A stretch of DNA of 56,327 nt from CAYTRS01 sp964440305 (GTDB taxonomy: Bacteria > Patescibacteriota > Minisyncoccia > Moranbacterales > JAKLHP01): NCBI GenBank assembly GCA_964440305.1, contig CAYTRS010000003.1:1-56327 (forward strand). The letters are read 5' to 3'. Under the pieces are notes generated by a model. It was not told where the DNA came from. It ran no database searches and saw only the letters and a list, made by a program, of their open reading frames with translations. A program made the position numbers and the translations under genes. Positions 33,793-41,794 of the stretch are shown one piece after another; position 1 is the first letter of the stretch; every line of letters begins with the position of its first letter.

Positions 33793-35313
33793 ATGGAAAG
33801 AATAACAAATTTTTGGAAAAATTTTAAGCAAAACTCTGACATTTGGTTTTTTTATGGATTCCTTTTGACTTTTACCCTTTCGGTTAGAAAAATACTGTTT
33901 TTTTATCCTATTTCGGGGAAATTTAATGAATACGCCGGGTCATACTTATATTTATCGGATATTTTTCTATTTCTAACCTTAACCTGCTGGATCTTTTCTA
34001 TAATATACAATAAAAATGTTGTTTTGTCAAGGTATATTAGTGGAATAAAGAAAAAAATAGCTGTAATTCCCATTTTTCTTGTCATTTGGTCTTTTATTTC
34101 AATATTTTGGGCAGATAATAGTATTATCGCCTTATTTAGATCTATAAAACTTTTGGAATTTTACCTTTTGTACCTTTTTATTATATTTAAATTATCTAGT
34201 AATGTTCCACGTGGAACATCTAATACACTGAAAATGTTCCACGTGGAACATTTTCTAAGATACTTTATAAGAATAATTATAATAGTTGCTTTAGTTCATT
34301 CTTTTGTTGGAATTGTCCAATTTATGGTTAATGGCTCGTTGGGACTATTTTTCTTAAAAGAAAGCTATATAGGTCCAGATCTTCTCAATATTGCAAAAGT
34401 CATATTGAATGGAGAAAAGCACATAAGGGCTTATGGCTTGTTTCCACATCCTAATATATTTGGCGGATTTTTAGTTTTTTCTATATTTCTTACTTTTCTG
34501 TATTTTAAAATGTTCCACGTGGAACATTTTAAAAGGCATAGGATGAAAATAGTAGTCCTTATCCAACTTTTGGCTCTACTTTTGACCTTCTCTAAATCTG
34601 CTATGCTGGGGCTGTTCATTGGATTGACATATCTAATTTGGAAGGTAATTGTTCCACGTGGAACAATTATAAAAGAAGGTATAAAAAAAATGTTCTACCT
34701 ATCTCTCCGGCAGGCAGGCGTGGAACGTTGGAAGTGGTTAATTGGATTGATTTTTGTAATGATGATCTTCTTATTTTTCTTGAAAGTAGACCTAGGAGTA
34801 TTTATCAATAAGAGTATTGAAGATAGACTATTCTATATCCAAACAATGCCAATTATTCCGCCTGTCTCTTCGGTAGGTAGAAGTGAAACAATTGAAAACA
34901 GTGGAGTAATTGTGGATAAGTATTTAATCACAGGATTTGGTATAGGACAATATGTTAATAACTTGGCGAACAATTACCATAATTTGGCAGATTGGCAATA
35001 TCAGCCAGTACACAACGTGCCCTTATTGATACTAAGTGAATTGGGGATAATAGGACTTTTCTTATTTGTTTGGTTTTTGCTTGAATTATTATGGAGTAAG
35101 AAAAAAATGTTTCATCCTCCTATGCTGAAGTTTCGAAGGACAAGCGTGGAACAATTACAGATTGCAATATTTAAAAGTATTTTAGTTTCCTTTTTATTTA
35201 TAATGATGCTTGATCATTATTTTTGGGATATTCAGCAAGGTCAAATTATATTTTGGATTACAATGTCTTTTTTAGTAGGAAATAGCATTAATACACAGTA
35301 TATTGACAAATAG
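33793..35313 (+). CDS. O-antigen polymerase/ligase-like membrane protein carrying parS-type palindromes
   Basis: The 506-residue protein has about ten to twelve membrane segments and a large extracytoplasmic loop. The pattern fits the Wzy/WaaL family that polymerises or ligates surface polysaccharide: GRSETIENSGVIVDKYLITGFGIGQ, then QPVHNVPLLILSELGIIG, with the conserved His. Seven copies of a parS-type palindrome lie inside the reading frame and encode odd repeated peptides (NVPRGT, KMFHVEHF twice, IVPRGT). All keep the frame open. They fall in loops or at membrane-segment edges. The gene stands alone between tRNA-Ala and the small Cys-rich gene. Confidence 0.82.
   Translation: MERITNFWKNFKQNSDIWFFYGFLLTFTLSVRKILFFYPISGKFNEYAGSYLYLSDIFLFLTLTCWIFSIIYNKNVVLSRYISGIKKKIAVIPIFLVIWSFISIFWADNSIIALFRSIKLLEFYLLYLFIIFKLSSNVPRGTSNTLKMFHVEHFLRYFIRIIIIVALVHSFVGIVQFMVNGSLGLFFLKESYIGPDLLNIAKVILNGEKHIRAYGLFPHPNIFGGFLVFSIFLTFLYFKMFHVEHFKRHRMKIVVLIQLLALLLTFSKSAMLGLFIGLTYLIWKVIVPRGTIIKEGIKKMFYLSLRQAGVERWKWLIGLIFVMMIFLFFLKVDLGVFINKSIEDRLFYIQTMPIIPPVSSVGRSETIENSGVIVDKYLITGFGIGQYVNNLANNYHNLADWQYQPVHNVPLLILSELGIIGLFLFVWFLLELLWSKKKMFHPPMLKFRRTSVEQLQIAIFKSILVSFLFIMMLDHYFWDIQQGQIIFWITMSFLVGNSINTQYIDK
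34203..34218. repeat. parS-like: parS-type palindrome, copy 1
   Basis: A perfect 16-bp dyad TGTTCCACGTGGAACA, matching the general bacterial parS consensus TGTTNCACGTGNAACA. It is in frame inside the membrane-protein gene. Confidence 0.8.
34235..34250. repeat. parS-like: parS-type palindrome, copy 2
   Basis: Perfect TGTTCCACGTGGAACA, extended by AAAA and TTTT to a 24-bp palindrome (34231-34254). It is 16 bases from copy 1. Confidence 0.8.
34511..34526. repeat. parS-like: parS-type palindrome, copy 3
   Basis: Perfect TGTTCCACGTGGAACA, extended by TTTTAAAA on both sides to a 32-bp perfect palindrome (34503-34534). Confidence 0.8.
34650..34665. repeat. parS-like: parS-type palindrome, copy 4
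   Basis: Perfect TGTTCCACGTGGAACA, extended by TAAT and ATTA to a 24-bp palindrome (34646-34669). Confidence 0.8.
34691..34727. repeat. split parS-type palindrome, copy 5 (21-nt central insert)
   Basis: Half-sites TGTTCTAC and GTGGAACG flank a 21-nt insert (34699-34719) beginning CTATCTCTCCGGCAGG. The insert sits exactly at the dyad centre and keeps the reading frame. Confidence 0.6.
34854..34890. repeat. split parS-type palindrome, copy 6 (21-nt central insert)
   Basis: Degenerate half-sites TATTCCGC and GTGAAACA flank a 21-nt insert (34862-34882). The insert matches that of copy 5 at 15 of 21 positions, mostly with transitions. Outer CAATT/AATTG also mirrors. Confidence 0.5.
35108..35153. 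repeat. split parS-type palindrome, copy 7 (30-nt central insert)
   Basis: Half-sites TGTTTCAT and GTGGAACA flank a 30-nt insert (35116-35145) containing CCTCCTATGCTGAAG and TTTCGAAGGACAAG. The insert is again at the centre and in frame. Confidence 0.55.
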
Positions 35314-35331
35314 GTTAATTTATGTTATTGT
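35303..35331 (+). promoter_or_regulatory. promoter of the small Cys-rich membrane gene
   Basis: A perfect TTGACA and TATTGT are separated by 17 bases. The -35 box lies inside the last codons of the upstream gene. Confidence 0.65.
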
Positions 35332-35393
35332 ATATTTAATTTAGCTTCAGTTGTTCCTTAAAAACTTAATTTATTCATTGGAGAGGAGGGAAT

Positions 35394-35702
35394 ATGAATA
35401 AAGTAATAGTAAAAATAAACATAGCCCTTTTCATCTTATTTGGTCTAATCGGATTGTTTAGTCACAATTACAAGAATTTTTGCACTTGTAAGTCCAAGAC
35501 AAACTCCTCCATGTGTATATTTATATATGACGAGAAGGGAAGTATTAAGGAAACAATAAAAGATTCCTTATCAAGCGTTGAAGTTAAGGAGGGCGAAAAA
35601 ATAAAGGTCGTAGTTACATTGAAGAATCCTGGAAGTCCCAAAGAATTTTGTTTTGTTTGTAAAGCACACTTTTTCTTCAAGAAGATCTTTAGTTGCATCT
35701 AA
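35394..35702 (+). CDS. small Cys-rich membrane-anchored protein, unknown
   Basis: The 102-residue product has one N-terminal membrane segment (about 8-24), then CTCKSK, a central EVKEGEKIKVVVTLKNPGSP strand region and FCFVCK near the end, eight Cys in all. Disulfides or metal binding outside the membrane are plausible. A strong ribosome binding site (GAGAGGAGGG) precedes the start. It has its own promoter and terminator, like the small genes at 104 and 5105. No family was recognised. Confidence 0.55.
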   Translation: MNKVIVKINIALFILFGLIGLFSHNYKNFCTCKSKTNSSMCIFIYDEKGSIKETIKDSLSSVEVKEGEKIKVVVTLKNPGSPKEFCFVCKAHFFFKKIFSCI

Positions 35703-35709
35703 CGTACAA

Positions 35710-35755
35710 AAAACAGCCGGACGGTCTTAATAGCTTAAAGATTGCCGGCTGTTTT
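35710..35755. terminator. bidirectional terminator
   Basis: AAAACAGCCGG (35710-35720) pairs exactly with CCGGCTGTTTT (35745-35755), between convergent genes. Confidence 0.8.
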
Positions 35756-35770
35756 AAAATTATTTTGAAG

Positions 35771-36268
35771 CTAAATCAAAAACTTTTTCTTGTTCTCGGA
35801 AAGGTTGGTGAAGTCGTCGGATTTTTCAACGAGTTTCGCGCTGGTTGATTCCAAAAATCCCATTGTTTCCACTCGGCATCCAGTGGTGTTTTGAATATAT
35901 TCCACGACCGGAATATAATCTCCGTCACCGGAAACCAGAACAATAGCGTCCAGTCCTTTTGACATCTTGATAGCGTCAACTGCGATTCCAACATCCCAAT
36001 CTCCTTTTTTCTGTCCGCCGGGGAAGATCTGAAGATCTTTGGTTTTCACTTCAAAACCTTGCTTTTCCAAGGCGTCAAAAAATTTTTCCTCCAATCCTTC
36101 CGTGGTGCGAATGCCATAGACAATTGCGCGGATGAGTTTCCGTCCGGAAACCGCTTCGTCCAGAACCTTTTTGAAATTAACTTTTTTGCCGAATAGAACC
36201 TTAGCGCTGTAATACAAGTTTTGGATGTCTACCAAAACCGCAACGCGCTGTTCTGAAAATTTAGCCAT
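35771..36268 (-). CDS. NYN-domain (LabA/DUF88) putative RNase
   Basis: Acidic PIN-like active-site positions are present: VLVDIQNLYY near the N-terminus, DWDVGIAVDAI and VLVSGDGDYIPVV. This is the NYN pattern of LabA-type proteins, which are predicted metal-dependent RNases. I chose ATG 36268 (MAKFSEQR), as upstream codons fall in a repeat region. It is downstream of rpsO on the same strand. Confidence 0.88.
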   Translation of the reverse strand: MAKFSEQRVAVLVDIQNLYYSAKVLFGKKVNFKKVLDEAVSGRKLIRAIVYGIRTTEGLEEKFFDALEKQGFEVKTKDLQIFPGGQKKGDWDVGIAVDAIKMSKGLDAIVLVSGDGDYIPVVEYIQNTTGCRVETMGFLESTSAKLVEKSDDFTNLSENKKKFLI

Positions 36269-36366
36269 AAAATTATAGGAAATCCGAAATTCTAATTCCA
36301 AAATTCGAAAATTTGAATTTAATTATTGTTTCGAACTTCGTGCTTCGGATTTCGATTTTTTACAAT
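36269..36366. repeat. long imperfect inverted repeat between rpsO and NYN gene
   Basis: GAAATCCG on the left pairs with CGGATTTC on the right, with further AATTCGAAA/TTTCGAA words. The arrangement resembles 21506-21628. Confidence 0.55.
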
Positions 36367-36633
36367 TTATCCTTTAAGATTTAATTTTTTTACTATTGCC
36401 TTATAGGCTTTTTCATTGTTCTTCTTTAGATAGTCAACCAACTTCTTTCTTTTGGCAACCATCTTTAAAAGTCCGCGCCTGGAAGTAAAATCTTTTTTAT
36501 TTTTCTTGAGGTGCCCGGTAAGCTTTTTGATTCTTTCCGTAAAAAGCGCAATCTGATATTCCGGAGAACCGGTGTCCTTTTCATGCCTTTTTATTTCTTT
36601 CGTAACTTTTTCTTTTTGCTTGTTGCTAAGCAT
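36367..36633 (-). CDS. rpsO: 30S ribosomal protein S15
   Basis: The 88-residue S15 has the family core: DTGSPEYQIALFTERIKKLTGHLKKNKKDF, then SRRGLLKMVAKRKKLVDYLKK. It binds 16S rRNA in the platform. I chose ATG 36633 (MLSNKQKEK), matching the usual S15 length; the upstream in-frame ATG at 36678 adds non-family residues. Confidence 0.95.
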   Translation of the reverse strand: MLSNKQKEKVTKEIKRHEKDTGSPEYQIALFTERIKKLTGHLKKNKKDFTSRRGLLKMVAKRKKLVDYLKKNNEKAYKAIVKKLNLKG

Positions 36634-36689
36634 AAATTTTTTTCGGCAAGACATTCGTTCCGAAATACCGAGAACCAATGCCTGCTACT

Positions 36690-36806
36690 TAATTAATTAT
36701 CAATAATCAATAATCAATTTACAATGAATTTACAATTTATCAAATCTACATAAAAATTGAATAATTGATAATTGATTGAAAATTGTAAATTGATACTTGA
36801 AAATTT
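36690..36806. repeat. AT-rich inverted repeat between gyrA and rpsO
   Basis: TCAATTTACAAT pairs exactly with ATTGTAAATTGA, with further ATTATCAAT/ATTGATAAT words. No coding frame is seen. Confidence 0.55.
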
Positions 36807-39248
36807 TTACAGTATTGTCGTGGCGGAAACCTTGTCTTTGGACTGTAGTCTCATAACCCTTACTCCTTGGGTATCGCGTCCGGAAACGGAGATACTTTTA
36901 AGCGGCATGCGGATAATCTGTCCCATTTGAGAGGTAGCAATCAGATCTTCTTCCAAATCATCCGCGTTAATGAGGTAGGCGTTTACTATCTTTCCGGTTT
37001 TGGTAGTAATTCTGGCGGTTTTAATTCCGGATCCTCCGCGTTTTTGAATTTTATATGACTTTAGATCTGTTCTTTTTCCAAACCCATTTTCTGAAATTAC
37101 CAACAGTTGGTTTCCTTTCTGTCCGGAAATAACCGAATCCATTCCAATAACAGTATCATTATTCTTAAGTTTTATTCCTCGCACTCCGGCAGCGCTTCTT
37201 CCCATCGAGCGGACATCAGTTTCCTTGAAATGAATCGCCTGTCCGGCGGAAGTGGTGATGATGATTTCATCTTTTCCGGTTACGGGACGCACCCAGCCGA
37301 GCTTATCATCCTTTTCGAGTTTGATGGCAATGAGTCCGCTTCTTCGGACATTATCAAAATCTTCAATTCTGGTTTTCTTAATCACGCCTTTTTCGGTAGT
37401 CATGAAAAAATATTTGTAGTTATCATCCTTGCTGTAGGGAATAAGGGCGGTTATTTTTTCATCTTGGGAAAGTTCGAGAAAATTGACGGCGGCTTGGCCC
37501 TTGGCGGTACGGGAAGATTCTGGAATTTCATAGGCCTTGGTTTGGAAAACTTTTCCAGTGTTGGTGAAAAACATCAAATTGTCCAGGGTCATTACGCCAA
37601 GAACTTTTTCAATCATGTCTCCCTCCTTCGGAGTTCCTCCGATTACTCCTTTCCCGCCTCTTTTCTGAACGCGATAAGCGGAAGGATTCATTCTTTTGAT
37701 ATAGCCGTCGCTACTCAAAGTGATGATTGCTTCTTCATTGGGAATCAAATCTTCCTGCCTAAATTCCTTAATTCCGGATTTTATCACTTTGGTCCTTCTT
37801 TCATCTCCGTACTTCTCCTTTATTTCGGAAAGCTCTTTTTTGACTACTCCTAGGATTTTCTTGGGGCTTTTGAGCAGCGCTTCCAATTCTGCGATAAGCT
37901 TCATTTTTTCCTTGAGCTCGTCTTCTATTTTCTTTCTTTCGAGTCCTGCCAAGGTTTGCAACCTCATTTCCAGAATTGCGGTAGCCTGCTTATCCGAAAA
38001 TTTGAAGCGCTTCATTAAATTAATGTGGGCAATTTCTTTCGTAGCGGATTTTTTGATTGTGCTGATAATAGCGTCAATATGATCCAAAGCCTTTTTAAGC
38101 CCTTCCAGAATGTGCGCCCTATCCTTGGCTTTTTCCAGATCATGCTTCGTTCTTCTGGTTATAACTTCCTGGCGGTGGGAGACATATTGCTCTAAAATGG
38201 ATTTTAAATTGAGGACTTGCGGCTCTATGCCGTTCACCAGCGCTAACATATTAAGGTTGAAATTTTTTTGAAGATCAGTTGTGGAGTATAGTTTGTTGAG
38301 AATTTTCTGAGGATAAGCGTCTTTCTTGAGGTCAATAACGATTCTTACTCCATCTTTGTCTGATTCGTCGCGAAGATCCTTTATTCCCTGGAGCTTGTTT
38401 TCGTGAACCAAATCGGCAATTTTTGAAATCAAAGCCGCTTTATTGGTGGCATAGGTGATTTCTGTAATCACTATTTGGAAATTTCCTGCCTTATTCTCAA
38501 TAATTTCTGCTTTCGCCCGAGTGGCGATTTTTCCTTTTCCATCAAGATAAGCTTCTCTTATTTCCTTGGCATTATATATTATTCCTCCAGTCGGAAAGTC
38601 CGGACCTTGAATGAAATTTAGAAGATCATCTACTTCCGCATCCGGGTTGTCAATAAGATGATTGGTGGCATCAATTACTTCAGAAAGATTATGGGGGGGG
38701 ATATTGGTTGCCATTCCCACTGCAATTCCCATTGTGCCATTAAGGAGAAGCTGGGGAAGCTTAGAAGGAAGGACAATTGGTTCGTTATGAAGTCCGTCAA
38801 AATTCGGTGTGAAATCAACCGTATCTTTTTCAATATCAGCCATCATTTCTTCGGCGATTGGCCGAAATTTTGCTTCGGTATAGCGGTAGGCAGCGGCCGA
38901 ATCTCCATCCATTGAACCGAAGTTTCCTTGTCCCCAAACCAAGGGATAGCGCATAGAAAAATCTTGAGCCATACGTACCATGGATTCATAAACAGCCTGA
39001 TCGCCGTGAGGGTGGTATTTTCCAAGCACTTCTCCGACAACAGTAGCGGATTTTCTGAATTTTGCTCCCGATTTAAGCCCGCTCATCCACATGGAATAGA
39101 GAATTCTGCGGTGAACCGGCTTAAGCCCGTCTCGGACATCCGGCAAAGCGCGCGAAACAATCACACTCATCGCATAATCCAAATATGACTGCTGAACTTC
39201 ATCGGTTATTTTTCTCGGTGTGATACCGGCTATATTTTTTCCTGTCAT
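36807..39248 (-). CDS. gyrA: DNA gyrase subunit A
   Basis: The N-terminal breakage-reunion domain has DGLKPVHRRILY, HPHGDQAVYE and catalytic Tyr123 in RYTE. The C-terminal beta-pinwheel has a GyrA-box-like QKRGGKG, which supports gyrase rather than Topo IV. At the positions equal to E. coli Ser83 and Asp87 it has Gln84 and Glu88. Gyrase introduces negative supercoils. gyrB is not in the window. Confidence 0.95.
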   Translation of the reverse strand: MTGKNIAGITPRKITDEVQQSYLDYAMSVIVSRALPDVRDGLKPVHRRILYSMWMSGLKSGAKFRKSATVVGEVLGKYHPHGDQAVYESMVRMAQDFSMRYPLVWGQGNFGSMDGDSAAAYRYTEAKFRPIAEEMMADIEKDTVDFTPNFDGLHNEPIVLPSKLPQLLLNGTMGIAVGMATNIPPHNLSEVIDATNHLIDNPDAEVDDLLNFIQGPDFPTGGIIYNAKEIREAYLDGKGKIATRAKAEIIENKAGNFQIVITEITYATNKAALISKIADLVHENKLQGIKDLRDESDKDGVRIVIDLKKDAYPQKILNKLYSTTDLQKNFNLNMLALVNGIEPQVLNLKSILEQYVSHRQEVITRRTKHDLEKAKDRAHILEGLKKALDHIDAIISTIKKSATKEIAHINLMKRFKFSDKQATAILEMRLQTLAGLERKKIEDELKEKMKLIAELEALLKSPKKILGVVKKELSEIKEKYGDERRTKVIKSGIKEFRQEDLIPNEEAIITLSSDGYIKRMNPSAYRVQKRGGKGVIGGTPKEGDMIEKVLGVMTLDNLMFFTNTGKVFQTKAYEIPESSRTAKGQAAVNFLELSQDEKITALIPYSKDDNYKYFFMTTEKGVIKKTRIEDFDNVRRSGLIAIKLEKDDKLGWVRPVTGKDEIIITTSAGQAIHFKETDVRSMGRSAAGVRGIKLKNNDTVIGMDSVISGQKGNQLLVISENGFGKRTDLKSYKIQKRGGSGIKTARITTKTGKIVNAYLINADDLEEDLIATSQMGQIIRMPLKSISVSGRDTQGVRVMRLQSKDKVSATTIL

Positions 39249-39330
39249 TTTTATGAATAGCTCTTAATTCACAGTCAACGGTTCATGGTCTAATAGATAA
39301 TACCGTCAACTGCTGAATAATAACTATGAA
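39249..39330. repeat. imperfect inverted repeat upstream of gyrA
   Basis: TTCACAGTCAACGGTTCATGG and ACCGTCAACTGCTGAA words face each other imperfectly. Nothing coding is seen. Confidence 0.35.
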
Positions 39331-39534
39331 CTATTTACTAATGTTATCAAGCTGATTCTTAAGTTCTGAAATTTGCTCATTTTCTTCAGGTATGCTCTGA
39401 AATGAATTTTTTAGCGAAAAAAACCAGATAAATAGAATAAAAATCATGGAAATAGTTACGCCTATCCAAACATAACGCAACCGGATATGTTCCGGTTTTT
39501 GCCTTATTTCTCCTATTTTTTCGCCTATAGACAT
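39331..39534 (-). CDS. small membrane protein, unknown
   Basis: The 67-residue product has one membrane segment (about 22-41) and a C-terminal short coiled coil (EENEQISELKNQLDNI). Its ATG overlaps the stop of the MBL-fold gene, so translation is coupled. No family was recognised. Confidence 0.6.
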   Translation of the reverse strand: MSIGEKIGEIRQKPEHIRLRYVWIGVTISMIFILFIWFFSLKNSFQSIPEENEQISELKNQLDNISK

Positions 39535-40196
39535 CAGCTTGATATTTCCATCAGAATAATTTTCATCTCTTGACTATCCAAATCCTTGCTCTTGATGGTT
39601 AGTTTGCTTGTTTTTTCTTTTGGACAACTTCCCATTTCATGGCAAAATTTCTTCTCATCGTCCAAATCTGTTGACATCCTGTTGATTTTATAATGCATCG
39701 GAATAATTATCTTCGGTTCTATTTTTCGGCTTATTTCGGCTGCTTTCTTGGCATCAATCGTATATTTTCCGCCAGCCGGAACAAAAAGTATGTCTACCCC
39801 GTCAATTTCTTCAAATTTTTCCGGATCTAAGTCCTCTCCTAAATCGCCCAGATGGCAGAGTTTGATATCCTCAGACTCCAAAATAAAGACGGTATTCGGT
39901 CCTCTTAGCGCTCCTTCCTTATTATCATGCCAAGTTCCTATTCCTACGATATTGATTCCTTTTATGGAGTATTCCCCCGGAGTGTCAATTGCCATTGGCT
40001 CTCCCCGCAGAGCGGAAACATTATTATGGTCAAAATGGCTATGAGACACCAAAACCAAATCGGCTTTTCCCTGGGGCGGGCGCAGACCGATGGATTTTTC
40101 AAATGGGTCAAAAAAAATCACCACTTCTTCGGTTGCCCTTCCGGCCGGTTTGGTGGTTATTTTAAAGCACGAATTGCCGTAGTATTGGATATTCAT
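39534..40196 (-). CDS. MBL-fold metal-dependent hydrolase
   Basis: The metallo-beta-lactamase metal motif is SHSHFDHNN (HxHxDH), with later GDLGEDLD and MHYKI supplying further ligands. The layout resembles UlaG/UPF0173-like hydrolases, with an N-terminal YYGNSCFKI strand. The substrate is unknown. It forms a two-gene unit with the small membrane protein. Confidence 0.85.
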   Translation of the reverse strand: MNIQYYGNSCFKITTKPAGRATEEVVIFFDPFEKSIGLRPPQGKADLVLVSHSHFDHNNVSALRGEPMAIDTPGEYSIKGINIVGIGTWHDNKEGALRGPNTVFILESEDIKLCHLGDLGEDLDPEKFEEIDGVDILFVPAGGKYTIDAKKAAEISRKIEPKIIIPMHYKINRMSTDLDDEKKFCHEMGSCPKEKTSKLTIKSKDLDSQEMKIILMEISS

Positions 40197-40312
40197 ATAT
40201 CTAAAGCTAGCATAGTTTTTACGTTTTGTGAAGAGCTCCGTCCCTACGCCGATAAGAACTTATAGATATTTACGAGTCAGTGCTCATATTTTTAATTGGC
40301 GTGGAGGCAAAC

Positions 40313-40341
40313 TTGCAAAAAATTGGATTATGCCCTATACT
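40313..40341 (+). promoter_or_regulatory. promoter ahead of the rpsA leader
   Basis: TTGCAA and TATACT are separated by 17 bases. The expected start is about 40348. Confidence 0.65.
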
Positions 40342-40347
40342 GTAAAG

Positions 40348-40442
40348 ACTTAGGGGTTAATTATTAAGAAAATTAAATATTAAGGATGCCTTAATCCTTT
40401 TTCTTAATAAGAAACATTCCTATTTTTCAAATAGGATTTTTT
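40348..40442 (+). ncRNA. structured rpsA leader or small RNA
   Basis: Starting at the promoter above, an 11-bp stem TTATTAAGAAA/TTTCTTAATAA (40361-40371 with 40400-40410) encloses a smaller stem ATTAAGG/CCTTAAT. A terminator-like hairpin CCTATTT-TTC-AAATAGG-ATTTTTT (40419-40442) follows. It could be an attenuator controlling rpsA or a separate small RNA. The rest of the gap to rpsA (40443-40556) is AT-rich with no clear gene. Confidence 0.5.
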
Positions 40443-40556
40443 AATTTCAAATTAAATATTACATTATAAGTACCTCTAAATTTCAGATTGGTTAAACGCT
40501 TTAATTATTAATCGATAAGCCGCGTTTCTTATCATAGAAATACCAAATTAATTAAT

Positions 40557-41729
40557 ATGAGCAAAAGCATTTTGGGAAAACTTGTTGATGAAGCAAGCAA
40601 TACCGTGAAATCTTCTTTGAAAAGAGAGAGTTCTGCGATGGATAAGCTTCTTGAGGAAAATCCGGTAGAAGTTCCCCAAGTGGGTGACATTCTGGAAGGA
40701 AAGGTAATAGAAATAAATTCCAGTTCAATTCTTCTGGATTTGGGACCCTTGGGGACGGGAATAGTTATCGGAAAAGAAGCCAAAGACGGTATGGGAGCAA
40801 GCGGAAAGCTCAAAAGGGGAGATTCCGTAAGTGCGACACTGACCGATCTTGAAAACGAAGACGGTCTTATTGAACTTTCTATTAGGGAAGCTTCCTATGA
40901 AAAATCCTGGGAAGATTTGGAATCAAAAAGAGACGCCCAAGAAGTCGTCAATACAAAAATACTGGATGCCAACAAGGGCGGATTGATCGTGGAACTTAAT
41001 GGAATTACCGGATTTTTACCAGTTTCTCAACTTTCCAGCGAACATTATCCAAGAGTGGAAGACGGGGATAAAACTAAAATTTTGGAACTACTCAAAAGGC
41101 TGGTGGGAAAAGAGCTTGCGGTGAAAATAATTGACGCCGACCAGGAAACGGAAAAGCTTATTGTAAGCGAAAAAGCGGCGCTTTCTGACAAGGAAAGAGA
41201 GGTGGTTTCCCAGCTTAAAGCGGGGGATATTGTTGAAGGAGAAATAAGCGGTGTGGTGGATTTTGGCGCATTTGTAAAATTTTTGCCTCCAAATAAGAAG
41301 GATTCCGACAACGAAAGTGATAAATTGGAAGGATTGGTCCATATTTCCGAGCTGGCCTGGCAGCTTATTGACAATCCAAGGGATATTATAAAAGCGGGAG
41401 ACCGAGTACAGGCGCAAATAATCGGAATTGATGATACGAGAATTTCGCTATCGCTTAAGGCTCTCAAGAAAGATCCTTGGAGCGAAATCGGCGAAAAATA
41501 TAAAACAGGAGGTATTGTAAAGGGAAAAGTTGACAAAATTAATCCCTTTGGGGCGTTTGTCTATCTTGATTCCGATATCCACGGATTGGCGCATGTTAGT
41601 GAATTCCGCGAAGTCTATCCGGACAAAAAAATGGAAGACGTGCTCAAGGCCGGGGAGACTTATGATTGGAAAATAATTTCTATTGAGCCAAAAGAACACA
41701 GGATGGGATTGATTATTGTGAAAAAATAA
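40557..41729 (+). CDS. rpsA: 30S ribosomal protein S1 (four S1 domains)
   Basis: Four S1 RNA-binding domains are visible, beginning near residues 42 (VGDILEGKVIEI), 129 (VVNTKILDAN), 223 (AGDIVEGEISGVVDFGAFVKF) and 316 (GGIVKGKVDKINPFGAFVYL). Longer S1 proteins have six. S1 helps bind mRNA to the ribosome, which matters where Shine-Dalgarno sites are weak, as here. A structured leader precedes the gene and a terminator follows. Confidence 0.9.
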   Translation: MSKSILGKLVDEASNTVKSSLKRESSAMDKLLEENPVEVPQVGDILEGKVIEINSSSILLDLGPLGTGIVIGKEAKDGMGASGKLKRGDSVSATLTDLENEDGLIELSIREASYEKSWEDLESKRDAQEVVNTKILDANKGGLIVELNGITGFLPVSQLSSEHYPRVEDGDKTKILELLKRLVGKELAVKIIDADQETEKLIVSEKAALSDKEREVVSQLKAGDIVEGEISGVVDFGAFVKFLPPNKKDSDNESDKLEGLVHISELAWQLIDNPRDIIKAGDRVQAQIIGIDDTRISLSLKALKKDPWSEIGEKYKTGGIVKGKVDKINPFGAFVYLDSDIHGLAHVSEFREVYPDKKMEDVLKAGETYDWKIISIEPKEHRMGLIIVKK

Positions 41730-41734
41730 ATTAT

Positions 41735-41770
41735 AAAAAGCCTCTTGGAATTTGTCCTTGAGGCTTTTTT
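41735..41770. terminator. terminator of rpsA
   Basis: AAAAAGCCTC pairs with GAGGCTTTTT around a 15-base loop, followed by T. Confidence 0.8.
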
Positions 41771-41794
41771 GTTTTGTCTCCCAGAAAATTTTTT

